Source: Melampsora larici-populina 98AG31
Taxonomy: Eukaryota; Basidiomycota; Pucciniomycetes; Pucciniales; Melampsoraceae
Assembly: GCF_000204055.1 (NCBI RefSeq)
Contig: NW_006768827.1
Location: 150,254-214,253 of the forward strand
Direction: 5' to 3'
Length of the DNA stretch: 64,000 bases
Each line of letters starts with the position of its first letter. Position 1 is the first letter of the stretch. Made by a program: the position numbers and the translations under genes. Shown here one piece after another: positions 23,777 to 35,174 of the stretch. The notes below the pieces were generated by a model. It was not told the DNA's origin. It made no database searches and worked only from the letters and a program-made list of their open reading frames with translations.

Positions 23777-25426
23777 ATGACCTCTTTATCAATTCCGCCT
23801 CAGCAGAATGACTGCGATATCATTCGACTTCGTCGAAAATTTCAAGAACATGATGGTCAGTAGATTCTTCTCCATCGCCGCTCTTCCCCATCTATCAGCT
23901 AAATTCCCAATCCCGCTCAACTGGTTGTCGTAATTCTGTCTACTAACTTGAAAAGCATTGGCTTCTCTCCTCCCGCCAAATTATACATATATGTACACAC
24001 TGTGACTATACGCGCTGACCATACCGCGTATCTTTGCTCCTTTGAAGGCCCTTACTTGGGGAATATTCGACAATTTGCATCGGTTAATTCTGCATTACAA
24101 ACAAAATGCTATCCTGATTTCTATAAGGTATATTTTTACTCGTGGTCATCATTTCATGGTTAAGTAATTGTTAGATTGACTTTTCTATTCAGGAGTTTGA
24201 TTCGGGAAAATATACGATGGACACGCTGGATGATTGGAAGTTTGCATTCAACGAAATTCTGCAAAGACATTCAGATCATCTCAAAAAGCTCAGGTGCCGA
24301 ATTCCTCAATCAGAGTTGGAGGAGGCTGATTATCCATGGGATCAAGAAGAATTGACTGATTCAGAATGGAATCAAGACTATGAATCGCGATCTAAAGTTT
24401 TACTCACATTCATACGATCTTGTCCTCATCTCAAAGATCTCGACATGGATCTGGATCCAACTCATTAACACACAAGGCTCTGGAACATCTGCTTCATCAT
24501 ACCTTTTGAAATCACCTGATGATAGCCCAATGCAAAACTTATCTGTTTCAACCATCTCGCGATTGACTTTGCTTACTCATCTTTTACTATCATCTCCTTT
24601 GACACGACGATACTACACAGAAACCTTCTTAGTAGACATGATCTCAAATATGTCTTTACTTCAAAGTTTCACTTGCTCAAGGATTCGTGCAATTCATCCC
24701 AAGCCTTTGAACGATCAAAAAGATGTACAAGATTGTCAATCTCCACTTGGAATCCATCTCGCTTCACTTACTCATCTTGTTGAATTGGACTTGGAAAGAG
24801 CGCAGTGTGTGGATGCCAGTTGGAGTTCCCTTCCTTGGAAAAGTTCATTAAAATCATTAGCATTGGAACATTGTGATCGAGTCACAGTACCAGCTTTGCA
24901 TGCGTTCCTTAAGCGTTTCAAATCAACGCTAATCACACTTTCATTAGATAACGTTCCTTTCCACCACGACCACACTCAAAATCGCGATCTAATTCTTCAG
25001 GATTTATCAGAAAATGAATACCGATTTGAATTGCCTCAACTGATCAATTTAGAAGTCACAAGTCCTTCACACATACAACTTTTGAAAGCTTTTCAACCTT
25101 CACAGAACATTTCATTGATTTCATTAGGGAACACTCCAAAATTTCACGAAGCAAAACAACTAATAGAAGCTCAACTTTGGCCTAACTTGAGGAAGTTACA
25201 GATTATGGGTCAAGCAGATTACCTTAATCCTCAAGATAGTGAAGATCTTGACAATTTGTGTCAGGAATATGGTGTCAATTTGCAATTTGACGATGGTGAA
25301 TTTGAGGGTACTGAGGACGTTGATGAGGGTGAAATTATGGAATATGTAATGGATCATGGGCTCAAATATGGCGAACAAGACAGACTGTGCGCTCCAATAG
25401 CTAGGATGGTTAGAAGATCGCAATGA
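23777..25426 (+). pseudogene. F-box/LRR family copy A, frameshifted
   Basis: Exon 1 is 23777-23855, exon 2 24048-24127 (80 nt, as in the intact copies D and E) and exon 3 begins at 24193. Exon 1 lacks the F-box segment (SMPIEVKEMIVYW) of its paralogs and passes straight into RLRRKFQEH, so the F-box looks deleted. In exon 3 the reading frame runs through RSCPHLKDLDMDLDP to a stop at 24466-24468, while the rest of the LRR part (to 25426) continues in the next frame. No GT-AG intron can join the frames without removing conserved residues. The C-terminal half still reads cleanly (LASLTHLVELDLERA, LITLSLDNVPF, LWPNLRKLQI). Probably a recent pseudogene; a sequencing error is the alternative. Confidence 0.75.
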
Positions 25427-25896
25427 GTAAAGTCAGATTTCGTTTCGATTTTTTGTAATGAAATGTGATTTTTCTCTCACTTGATAGAATTCAAAAATTG
25501 TCAGGATTTCTCCAAGTGCGACAACAAGAGACTGATCTAGCCGTTTGCTGATTTTGTGTCTTCAAAATTCATTTCCAGTCAACTCTTATTTTTCTATCAG
25601 GGAGTGTACCGCGATTCTGCTACACGACAAGAGACAAATGATGCCTGAGCTTCTCTGACCTTTCGGAAAGGTTCTGGCTACTGCAAAAAGATTGAAGAAA
25701 CCAGGCAACTAGCGAATCAAGGGACTTTGTTTCACTTTGTAGCTTTGTTCCCCTAAGTCCTATAGTTCCCATGACTGTTTGATATCATTCCTTAACTACA
25801 TTATTTGATAGCTTTCAACTAACAGTGAGCCATTCTTGAGACTGAGTCAAAACCTTCCTATTTTGTTCTCTATCATCACGACTTTCACAATCAGAA
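25427..25896. other. intergenic, 3' of copy A
   Basis: AT-rich spacer ending in a sequence like the 5' flank of copy D (CAATCAGAAATGACT against CATTCAGAAATGACT). No gene. Confidence 0.5.
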
Positions 25897-26014
25897 ATGA
25901 CTCCAAGTTTGATTTTCGACTTTAGGAAAACATTTCAACCATCTCATTAGATTTTACTCCATAATACGAGGCACGAGATTTACAACTAGTAATCACAGAT
26001 CAACTTTGGCCTAA

Positions 26015-26490
26015 CACCGCGGGAATTATTAAGTTCAAACCCCAATTGAGCAGAATTGTGGTGTCCAAGTCCGCAACTTGTCTCAATTGCGGATCTAGTT
26101 CATATTATGTTCACAATACGTTCACAAGTTTCCCTCGGGTTTTTCTGATAACCCTTTGTCATGAGACATACAAAGGCCCCTTTCAGACCGACAAGTGTCT
26201 TTCATAGTACATTCCATGTCCTCGCTATTTACGCTTGCCATAGACATGCCTTCAAGAATGTTTGGCAAATCCAGATTTGATGACTGTGGCATCCTTAAAT
26301 CCAATGGAGTCAGGATGGCAAAGGAGCCTGACCCGTCCTTGGCCCGTCAGCCCACATGATTACAGCTTGAGGGCAACTTGTGAACGTATTGTGAACGTAA
26401 TGTGAACTAGATCCGTGATTGAGACAAGTTGCGGACTTGGACACCGCAATTCTGCTCAATCGGGTTTTGAACTCAATAATTCCCACAGTG
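26015..26490. mobile_element. long-TIR MITE inserted in copy B (476 bp)
   Basis: Inverted arms of about 115 bp (26015-26129 and about 26376-26490) are nearly identical; the tips read CACCGCGGGAATTATT and CACTGTGGGAATTATT. The element is bracketed by TAA (26012-26014 and 26491-26493). The 3-bp target duplication suggests PIF/Harbinger or CACTA-like transposition; the tips do not settle which. No transposase. Confidence 0.85.
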
Positions 26491-26498
26491 TAATCTGG

Positions 26499-27359
26499 AT
26501 ACGGTGGCCGTGGACAGACAAATCGGACAAAATGCAAAATTCACAAAAATAGTCATACAGCCCCGCTCAAAAGCTCTCCTCTGCCCCCCGAGCCGAGGTT
26601 ACTAAGCCTGGCCTGCTGTGCTACAAGTCGGTGCATTATGGGAAATATGCTTTTTGTGCATTATGACCCATTTGGCAACTCGCGGTATAACAACCTGATG
26701 AAGTAGCATCTTGATCACTCGGGTCTCTTCCAGTAGTCTAATCTAACTCTAATAAAGCGAGTTCTCATCACTATGAGTCCAAGAGATACACAGTTGTCTT
26801 ATGTTTCCGACTCTTGAGAGGTCCAAAGGCGGACAAGAAATGAACATCTTAGCATAAACCCGTGATGCCTAGCGAGTGGATGTTTTGAGTAACATTAGGA
26901 CAATGACTCATTGTCAGAGAAACATGATCAAAGGGTCACCTTATATGGCACTCTTCATTTGACTGTAAGTGGAGTTGTCATTGAAGGAACATGGGCTTGA
27001 AAAATCATTCTAACATGGAGATATTGATTGATCTTGATAAATCCCCAAACAGAACAGATATTTTGTATTTATAAATTGAAAGTAATGGAGAGGATGATTC
27101 TTGAAGCTACAATACCAGAGTCATATTGACATCTGATTAGTTTGGCATGAGCACCTAAAACTACATTTTGGCGTAGTTGGCAAGTTGCGGCAAGGAAATC
27201 ATCAACAAGCGTGACAGTCACCTAAACACAAACTAGACCCGACTTGAGCAACAAACCAGTAGGTGGGCGGGGAGCAATAGTCAGGGTCGGCAGATACCGA
27301 GCAAGGCTTTTGAGAGGGGCTGTATGACAATTTTTGCATAATCTCCACGGCCACCGTAT
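26499..27359. mobile_element. second TIR element inserted in copy B (861 bp)
   Basis: The tips ATACGGTGGCCGTGG and, reverse complemented, ATACGGTGGCCGTGG are perfect inverted repeats. Pairing continues inward for about 80 bp (GTCATACAGCCCCGCTCAAA against the reverse complement of 27304-27329). CTGG flanks both sides (26495-26498 and 27360-27363). Removing the element with one CTGG restores the interrupted F-box reading frame. It lies five bases from the neighbouring MITE. No intact ORF for a transposase. Confidence 0.8.
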
Positions 27360-27575
27360 CTGGAGCAGTTTCAAATTACAGATGGCACTGGTTACCTTGT
27401 GCCTGGAGATAGTAACACGTTAGAGGACATGTGTCAGGAATATGGAATTTGCATGTACTTTGATGATAGTGCTTGTGATGGTGTTGAGGTTGATGACACA
27501 CAAATTGGGGAATGGGCAGACAAATGTGGGATTGGATCTGATGAATATTACAGAATTGCAGAATCCATAGGTTGA

Positions 27576-28795
27576 TATGTAAGATGGCAGTGATGAGGAA
27601 TTTGGTTTTGGATTCAGATTGTGGAACTTATGATTTGATGTTTTAAAATCAGATGTGATTTTTGTCATTCAAACATTAGTATAGAATTTGAAAACACCTG
27701 TTCTTGACTCAAAGGTTCACAAATCAACCAAGTAATTTTCTGTTTTTCCTATGAAGATTCATATGACTTCATTCCTTAGCTGTTTGGAGAGGGTGTAAGA
27801 GATGCTAAACTCTATCAAGATGAGCACATCACACAGTGACGTGAATTCAGCTCCAAGAGAAGCATCTGTTCAAAGGAACTGATTGATAGTTGGGATTGTT
27901 TGTGTGATGCCATATAGAAATTGTACTTTGGCAAAGACTTTTTCCACTTAAGTATGCTTGATATTCTCTTTAGTTCTTCAAATTAGAAGTTTCCCAACCA
28001 GAGACATAAATATGTCGTCTCTCTAGTTGATATGGGCCATCAACTGTGAAGGGATGTATCAGTGTGAAGTCACTGACTTACCCTAGAATGCTCTGTTTGT
28101 CCATGGCTGAGTTATCTGCGTGGAACATGTTGTTTATGCCCAAACTCATGACATTGATGGTCGTGTCTGAACGTTTTTAGTTGCTCATCATGCCAACGAT
28201 CTTGTTTACACTCACCTCCTCAGCTGTCAGTACTCAGCCGCGCTGACCAGTCATTTTCTCTTCAGCATCAGCTTGCTTGATCGCAGTTGCAATCTCCTGG
28301 GAACTGCCTTCAAGTCATTTTGTATAAAGCTCTTGCCTATTGACTGTTGACCTTATCTAAAGGAATTTCTGATTCCTAATCAGATCAATCAACACACAAT
28401 CAGTATAACAGTCTTAGGAGGATATAAGAAGTCCGGAGAAGTGATGTTAGACCGGATGTGTAGTTGATGAAAACTTTCTAAAAGATTGATGAGGAAGAAA
28501 GTTTTCACAGCAATGGAATCTGATATAGTAGTCTGTGTGATACAACATGTGGTTAGGTTAAAGCTTGTTGGAAAGGTTGTGAGTAACAAATTACACAAAG
28601 TACAAATTGTAAACATAAGAATAAATTTGGTATATGATTTGAAACAACAATTTGTTCCAACATTATCAGAAACCACTCTCATTGCTTAACCAATTACCCC
28701 AGTGTTGCGCATACCTTTCACTCAATCACAAATTATCATCAAACCAGTTGTTGACGTAGTTTTTTAATTCCAGATTCTTCACCTTCATGTATAAA
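27576..28795. other. intergenic between copies B and C
   Basis: 1.2 kb of AT-rich DNA with no recognised gene or inverted repeat. Short ORFs on both strands near 28389-28689 have no domain I recognise. Confidence 0.45.
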
Positions 28796-31049
28796 ATGAC
28801 AATAGAGAGAAACAAATCAACTTTCAAGTCACTCCATTCACCAGAATCATCACCATCAAAATGCATACCCTTGAGAAAGGCTTCAAGTTCCACTTCAGTC
28901 TCATCTCCTCTATCATCTATGCCAACCAAGATCATAGAAATGATTGTCAACTGGATTTATCTTTCTGGAGAAACAGGTAAGTCTGACAGACATGACCGTA
29001 AAAATAGGAATCACAGTAAAGATAACGTTAGCAATATTGCTATCAATACCAAGACAAAGATGAAAATGCTTCTCATGACCTTCAGTGAATGAGGTGTCTG
29101 CAATAAATTGAGATATGTTCCAAAAGTCAGTCTGTCCTCACACCACCAACAAATTTACCTTGCATTTTTCAATCCAAGGTATCCTTGGATGCCAAACCTT
29201 GGACAGAAGCTTCCCGAGGTTTTGATCTGAGCTAATTTTCAGTGCAAGAGAATACCTTGGATAGAAACCTCGGACAAGGTCTGTCCAAGGATTGGCCTCC
29301 GATGATGCCTCAGATTTCTCAACCCAAGGCATCTATGTTGGCAGTGTCACTATTGATCACAGGAAATACATCAAATTATCTTGATACACTGACAAATTGC
29401 TTTCTAAAATTATTTTCAACAAGTAGAAAATGATTATAGCTTCTCTAATTCTGCATAAAACGCCACCTTTCACTTGCCCCTAATGATACTAACTATTTTT
29501 TCTCTTCTATAGGCAATGACTTGGTCCACCTTTGATTGCTTGCATTAGTCAATCACATGTATTATTGACTATGTTCTGCCTACCTCCATAAGGTCCGTTT
29601 CACATTGTACAAGGACTTGATTTGATCTGTTTTTGACAATACCATGAATGTTATCATGAGGTTGACTGTTCTTGATCATCCTGCTTCCAGTGCATTGTAT
29701 TGATAGGTGCTACAGTCAAAAGTTTAACCAAACTACAGCCAATCGTTCAAAGACATTCACATCATGTAAGGTAGTTGTACTGGAGAGCTTCATATGAAGA
29801 ACTTTACAATGAGGAACTCGTTGAAGGGAACCCAGACACCTGGGATGATAACACACAACTACAGTGGGATCCAAAGACTCAATCTGAACTCTTACTCAAG
29901 GTCTTACAAGCTTGCCCTTGACTCGCAGAACTTGATATTGATCTAGACCCTTTGATGCGGTGCTATGACCATAAGATGATTAATGAGTTCATCAAACCCA
30001 TCACTCAAATTTCCTCCCTTGTCAAACTTACACTCACATCACCTGATGATCGACCTTATCTCAACAAAACTTTGGTGGCCAAGATCATTTCAAATCTCTA
30101 TCAACTTTGTTCTTTCCAGTGTTCAAGGATCAGTGCAAGTGCTCCAAAGACTTTGAGCAACCAGCAACCCTGCCAATCACCACTTGGTCTTCAACTTGCT
30201 TCTCTTCCTTGTCTAACCAAGCTGACGCTTGAATTGGCAGATTGTTTTGATGTTAGTTGGACCTGGCTCTTATGGAAAAGCTCACTTGAAGAACTACATC
30301 TGTTTCATTGTGATCAAGTTTCAATAACTGTCCTGTACAGCTTCACCAAACTCTTTGCATGCACTTTAGTCACACTCAGATTGCATCATGTACCAGCACA
30401 TTACACTGTATCTTTCAACAATGATTGTACCTTGCAGGATATCTTGAGCAGAAAACTTGTTGTCAAATTACCCAAGCTTAATAACTTATCTGTATCAAAC
30501 GGTCTACCAGTCGGTTTCTTGAGAGCCTTTCACGTTTCAAAGAATCTATCCAAAATCAGCTTGCGTGAATACCCCAAATTACGTCAAACAGATGTGACGG
30601 CATGGCTCAAAGATAAAGTCTGGCCCAATCTTAAAGAGTTCAATATCTGTCATACAAATGGGTTTGGATCTATCCATACACTAACACAGTTGGCTGCGAA
30701 ACATGGAGTCATGATGTGTCTCAACGGAAATACTGGTGAGCTGGATGACCACGGCAATGTGGATTCTCGTGAGGAAGGTCTTAGTGAAAGCAATGATGAG
30801 GATACTGGTAAGGGTGATTTGGAGATTCTCCATGAAATTAAGAACGAGAATACTGATGGGGTCAAGAACAAGAAACATGTCAATATCAAGCACGACAATC
30901 ACGATGATGATACACCTGAACATATTCAAGATGTAATGGAAATGTGGACTCATGTTTCTGATTACAAAGAAGAGGTTGAAATTTCCGATCCACGCGGGAG
31001 GAATTCACACCTCTCAGACTCCATCTTGCTCAAGGGAAATGTAATCTAA
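28796..31049 (+). pseudogene. F-box/LRR family copy C, several nonsense codons
   Basis: Exon 1 (28796-28976) encodes a Ser-rich leader and an F-box (LSSMPTKIIEMIVNWI). Exon 2 (ending 29592) reads LLALVNHMYY then TGA (29566-29568). Exon 3 starts at 29691 and has TAG at 29772-29774 (after RHSHHVR) and TGA at 29919-29921 (inside QACP-LAELDIDLDP). From 29952 to 31049 the LRR part is open for 365 codons (LASLPCLTKLTLELADC, SLEELHLFHCDQVS) and ends in a long acidic, Asp/Glu/Asn-rich tail. The copy is probably dead as a full-length protein, although a truncated LRR product could still be made from an internal ATG. Confidence 0.8.
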
Positions 31050-31812
31050 ATATAGCTTGGAGCTTGAGTGAGGTTTCTTTATACAAATCTTGGTATGGAA
31101 GCAGAAAGCAGATGATATGTGCTATGGACAGTTGTAGATTATATATATTGGAAACTAAATTATTGAGTGCTTCAGTTTTTTTGTAATGATGTTTTTATCT
31201 TGGGATTATCTTCTAGATTCTTTTTTTTGAAAATGTCTCTTTCCATACCTCTGATTAAATATTCTGTAATTTCTGAGTTATATCAACACTTTTGAAATTG
31301 CTTGTTCCCAACCTTGTGCATCACGCACCAGAGTAATGGGAGGTGTCAAGATGAAACAGCAATGAAATGAAAGTAGCCAAGATGATGACTAAATGAAATT
31401 CAATGATACATATACGTTCTGGAAGATTCTTTTGCAAATGTCCATAAGATGATCACATTTAATCTTACTCTTCATTTGAAGTATGGATAATTTACCTATA
31501 CAAGCAAACAGACTGAACATAAACCATAACTTATCATGAAGCATTGGATGATTCTTGAGTCATCAAAAATACCTGAGGATGGGATCAATATGAAAGCGCA
31601 ACATTGGCCCCGAAGCTCTCTTGCAGTGCGGTCCCATCGTAATGCGGTGGGCAGGGTCATTGAGCCACGGGCTGCACAATCGACCAGGGTTCTGGCCGGG
31701 CTCAGCAACACATCCATCCTGAAAACATTCAAGCCTTCAACTTGCAAGATAAGCCAGGAACGAATCATCCCATTTCAATTCGAGTTCTTCATCTAAGCAT
31801 TCACATTCAGAA
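31050..31812. other. intergenic, promoter of copy D
   Basis: AT-rich except for a GC-rich patch at about 31595-31710 with short open frames on both strands. The patch may be foreign. The last 60 bp resemble the 5' flank of the other family members. Confidence 0.4.
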
Positions 31813-33492
31813 ATGACTTCAACTTCGATGCCACCTTTATATCGTGGGGGTCGTTTATCATCTCTGCCAATTGAAGTCAAAGAAATGATTGTATACTGGG
31901 TTCATCATCTTCCTTCAACTCAGCAAAGATATTATCGACGTCATCGTCGAAAAAGATTTCAAAAACAAGGTGATAGTTAGTAAAGGTGTCTATCTTTGAT
32001 GGTCAACCATCCCACCATTCTTCCTGATAGAATCGACTGTTTTCTCAAATCATCGTAACCAAGTCCAAATCATCGGCCAACTTGATCATGCCTCGACTAT
32101 CACATTTATGCGTACCCATGCTGATGCCGATATTACATATTCATGCTGTTCCTAAGGTCTTCCTTTGTTTGATATTCGATCGCTCGCATCGGTCGATCGC
32201 ACATTTCGTCAAATATGCAGTTTCTACCTCTATGGGGTGTGTTTCCTTTCTAGAAAATCTGTATCATCTGTTTCTGAGATTTTGACGACCGCCAATGATT
32301 GAATGATTATCTTTTGATTGCTCAGTGGTTGAACTTCTCACGTGGTGCGGTTCCAAGAATAAGATTTGCATATCAAGAAATCATTCCAAGACATTCACAT
32401 TGTGTAAAGATGATTTGGTGGAGAGGCTCTTCTCCAGAGGTGTATTCACATACTGACGAAGTGCGTCAAAAGACTTGGGATGGATCTGGGCAGTCATCAT
32501 GCAATTCGACAAGTCGATTTGAACTATTCCTCGAGATCTTACGAGCTTGTCCTCAAATCACCCATCTTGATATTGATATGGCAAAGGATCCTTCTCCGGA
32601 CGGCGATGTCCGAGCAACTCAATCATCAAGTGTAACAAAGTACGACTATGGCAAGATGGCAAAGTTTATCAAACCCCTCTCTCACCTCACCTCCCTCACT
32701 CATCTTTCACTTGTCCCTTATGATAAAGGTGTTTTCACCGAGATTTTCCTAGTCGAGCTCATCTCTAACCTCCCTCAGCTTCAAAGTTTTGCCTGTTCAC
32801 ACATTGATCGAAGTGCTACGAAGAAATTGGCGGATTCCGAGTGTTATCAATCATCGCTAGCCGTTCATCTTGCTTCCCTTCCTCATCTAACCAGGTTGAT
32901 TTTGAAGAATGCGTATTGCGTGAATGCTAGTTGGAGCGAGCCAAATTGGAAAAGCTCGCTTGAAGAACTCTCGTTGGCAAATTCTCCTCTGATCACCGTA
33001 GCAGTCTTCCATGCCTTTACCCAACTCTTTGCTTCGACGCTGGTGGAGCTTGAGGTAAATAACGTACCATGCGACACGTACTGGATGGAGGACCCAACCC
33101 TAACATTACGAGGCCCCTCCGGTGGACCATTGCAATTTGAATTGCCCAAACTCAAAACTTTGAAAATATCAACATGGCTTCCGGTCGGATTCTTGTGGGC
33201 CTTTCAAGCATCAAAAGACCTTTCATATCTTTTCTTACAAGAGACTTCCTTTATTGACTATGAAGAGTTAGTGGGATTAATAGAAGATGAACTTTGGCCC
33301 AATCTCAAGCGATTTCAGATCTCGCCTGAAACAGGGTCACTTTCGCTGGATGAGATTACTGAATTGAATAAGTCGTGTCAAAAACATGGAGTTGAGATGA
33401 ATATCAATTGTAATATCAACAACGGCGAAGAGGATGATTCTGAAGATTCTGAAGATTCTGAGGAGGAGAAGGAAGAAGGAGAATCAGATTAG
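31813..33492 (+). CDS. F-box/LRR protein, copy D (intact)
   Basis: Three exons: 31813-31975, 32157-32236, 32326-33492; 469 aa. The first donor (GTTAGT, phase 1), 80-nt exon 2 and long third exon match copy E. Residues about 15-30 form the F-box (RLSSLPIEVKEMIVYWV), followed by a basic RRHRRKRFQ stretch. Exon 2 encodes SLPLFDIRSLASVDRTFRQI. Exon 3 has irregular leucine-rich repeats (LTSLTHLSLVPYD, LASLPHLTRLILKNAYC, SLEELSLANSPLITV) and a Glu/Asp/Ser tail. F-box proteins typically bring targets to an SCF ubiquitin ligase through LRRs; this role is inferred from architecture only. No signal peptide. Confidence 0.8.
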
Positions 33493-33742
33493 GATTGTCT
33501 TGAGGAAGAAGCAGTTGAGACAGTTTGCACATAAGTTGTTGTCTGAGAACTTTTAATTTCAAACTGCACTATCATTGCTTAAGCAAACTGCTCCAGCATT
33601 GTGCATACAATGCAATCAACCTTGAGAGTCTCATCATGCCAAGTGTTGATGTGATTTTTGAGCTCAAGACTCCTCAATTTCAGAGAGCAAATGACATTAG
33701 CAGGAACTCAATCAATGATCCACCCAGCTCATGCACCACACA

Positions 33743-34838
33743 TCAGAATGGCTCTTCCTCAACATCTTCTTCATCAATTTTGTCCTTGAGGCCATTCACA
33801 TGACCCATAGCTTTGCTGAGCAGATGCAAGGCAAGACTTGGGTGCATGCCTTGCATAGTAAGGGAGGTTTCAGTGAATTGGTAGCTAGGTATCAAATTGG
33901 TCCAAGACTCAATGCCGGCAAATTTTAGGATTTTCCTTGTGGTTTTGTTGTCTTTGGGAACATTGCAATGTTCAAGAAAGCATTTGAAAGCTTTGGTGTG
34001 AGCCTGAGCATGCTCAAATTCATCTGGTTTGTGGGGAGGAGGGTCCGAGGAAATGATAATTGTTTCACCATAACCAAACAAGCTAGAGAAGCTAGCGGCT
34101 ATGGATGAAGATTTTTGTCAGTAGTAGTTTAAAGGAACAGTTAAAATTGATGATGTATGTATAGTGGCTAGTGTCCAAGCCTTTGAAATTTTGGACCAAT
34201 TGGACAAAACTTCAAATTCAATGTTCTTACTCAAATGCTGACCTTTTGAGCATTTGACAACAAATTCATGAAGTTGTGATTGCATTTGGAAAAAAAGCTA
34301 TGCATAGAAAGCCACTGGGTATTGCATCATGAATCTGTTCTCAAATGCTCAAAATGTTGAGATTTGAGAAAGAACAAATTTGAAGTTTTGTCCAAAGTTT
34401 CAAAGGCTTTGACACTAGCCACTATACCTGCATCTCTTTGAATTTGGCAGAAGATAGATCAATCATTATGCCCTTTCCAAACCCAGAATGCAAGCCTATA
34501 ACATAGGGTCAGTTCCAATAGAAGATAGTCGTCAGTAGTCTCTCAATTTGAAGGAAACAATTCAAGGAAAACCCCAAGTGTACCTTGCTTGATTTTAATT
34601 TTTCTCCTGGGACCTTCAGAGAGGCAAATGACTCTTCATCGGTGTTGTATGAAGATATAATAGAGAGAAAGGGCCAGCTTACCTTGATCACCCTCAGTCT
34701 GGTTCTTATCATCATCAGACACACTTGCAAGACTGGCCAATCTGTTTGAACTGGTTGGTTTGGGAAATAAGAGTTTGGCAGGAGATTCATTATAAAGGGC
34801 ATTGCAGAACCACCTGATTTATGGAAGTTTGGCAACAA
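33743..34838 (-). pseudogene. rust-specific repeat gene with SAM-like domain, fragmentary
   Basis: The downstream piece (34081-33743) encodes a 112-aa segment: PPPHKPDEFEHAQAHTKAF, then a helical domain FLEHCNVPKDNKTTRKILKF...WTNLIPSYQF...LTMQGMHPSLALHLL. Its layout is like the SAM-type domain common in multicopy rust genes. The upstream piece (34838-34509) is a separate open stretch with an apparent GTAAGC...CCAG intron. A MITE (34162-34424) sits between them. The middle is not readable as one frame, so the gene is either multi-exon or decayed. Function unknown. Confidence 0.4.
34162..34424. mobile_element. Tc1/mariner-type MITE (263 bp) with TA duplication
   Basis: Tips TAGTGGCTAGTGTC and GACACTAGCCACTA are perfect inverted repeats; pairing extends about 60 bp (AAGCCTTTGAAA, TTTGGAC, AAAACTTCAAAT). 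Flanked by TA at 34160-34161 and 34425-34426. No coding content. It lies within the region of the neighbouring minus-strand gene. Confidence 0.85.
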
Positions 34839-35174
34839 GTTGAGCTACATTTTGGAGGATCACATCTTGACTCAGTTTTTGACTTTTGTTGCCTTGTGAA
34901 ATACACAAGACTTCTTCATCATTGTAAGATATTTGTACATTCAGGGAGGGGTGTTGCGAGTAGCCATTCCATACATCTGAATTTGATAAAATCAAAGTGT
35001 TGGATATGATCACAAGAAACAAAAAAGGGAAAATAATGACCACCCCTTTCTCCCAGACCCCCACCCTGTTGTAAGTCAAGCAGCGGTGATGGAAGTTCAG
35101 ATTCCAAGGGCAAAGCAAAACCGCACCATCTCCAGAGGTACCCTTTTGGGATAGCGCACGGAAGAGCTCTGTGG
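34839..35174. other. spacer before the hAT element
   Basis: AT-rich then C-rich. Ends with TCTGTGG, the left copy of the hAT flanking duplication. No gene recognised. Confidence 0.4.

Larger units (their letters stand above)
25897..27575 (+). pseudogene. F-box/LRR family copy B, relic split by two transposons
   Basis: The relic starts with an ATG context like copy D (25897), jumps by internal deletion to an LRR piece (about 25928-26014: NISTISLDFTP, one stop, then RDLQLVITDQLWPN), is interrupted by two insertions, and resumes at 27360 (LEQFQITDGTGYL, MCQEYGICMYF) to a stop at 27573-27575. Removing the two elements with one copy of each duplication (TAA, CTGG) restores an uninterrupted WPNLEQFQI join, matching paralogs. 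Clearly non-functional. Confidence 0.85.
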
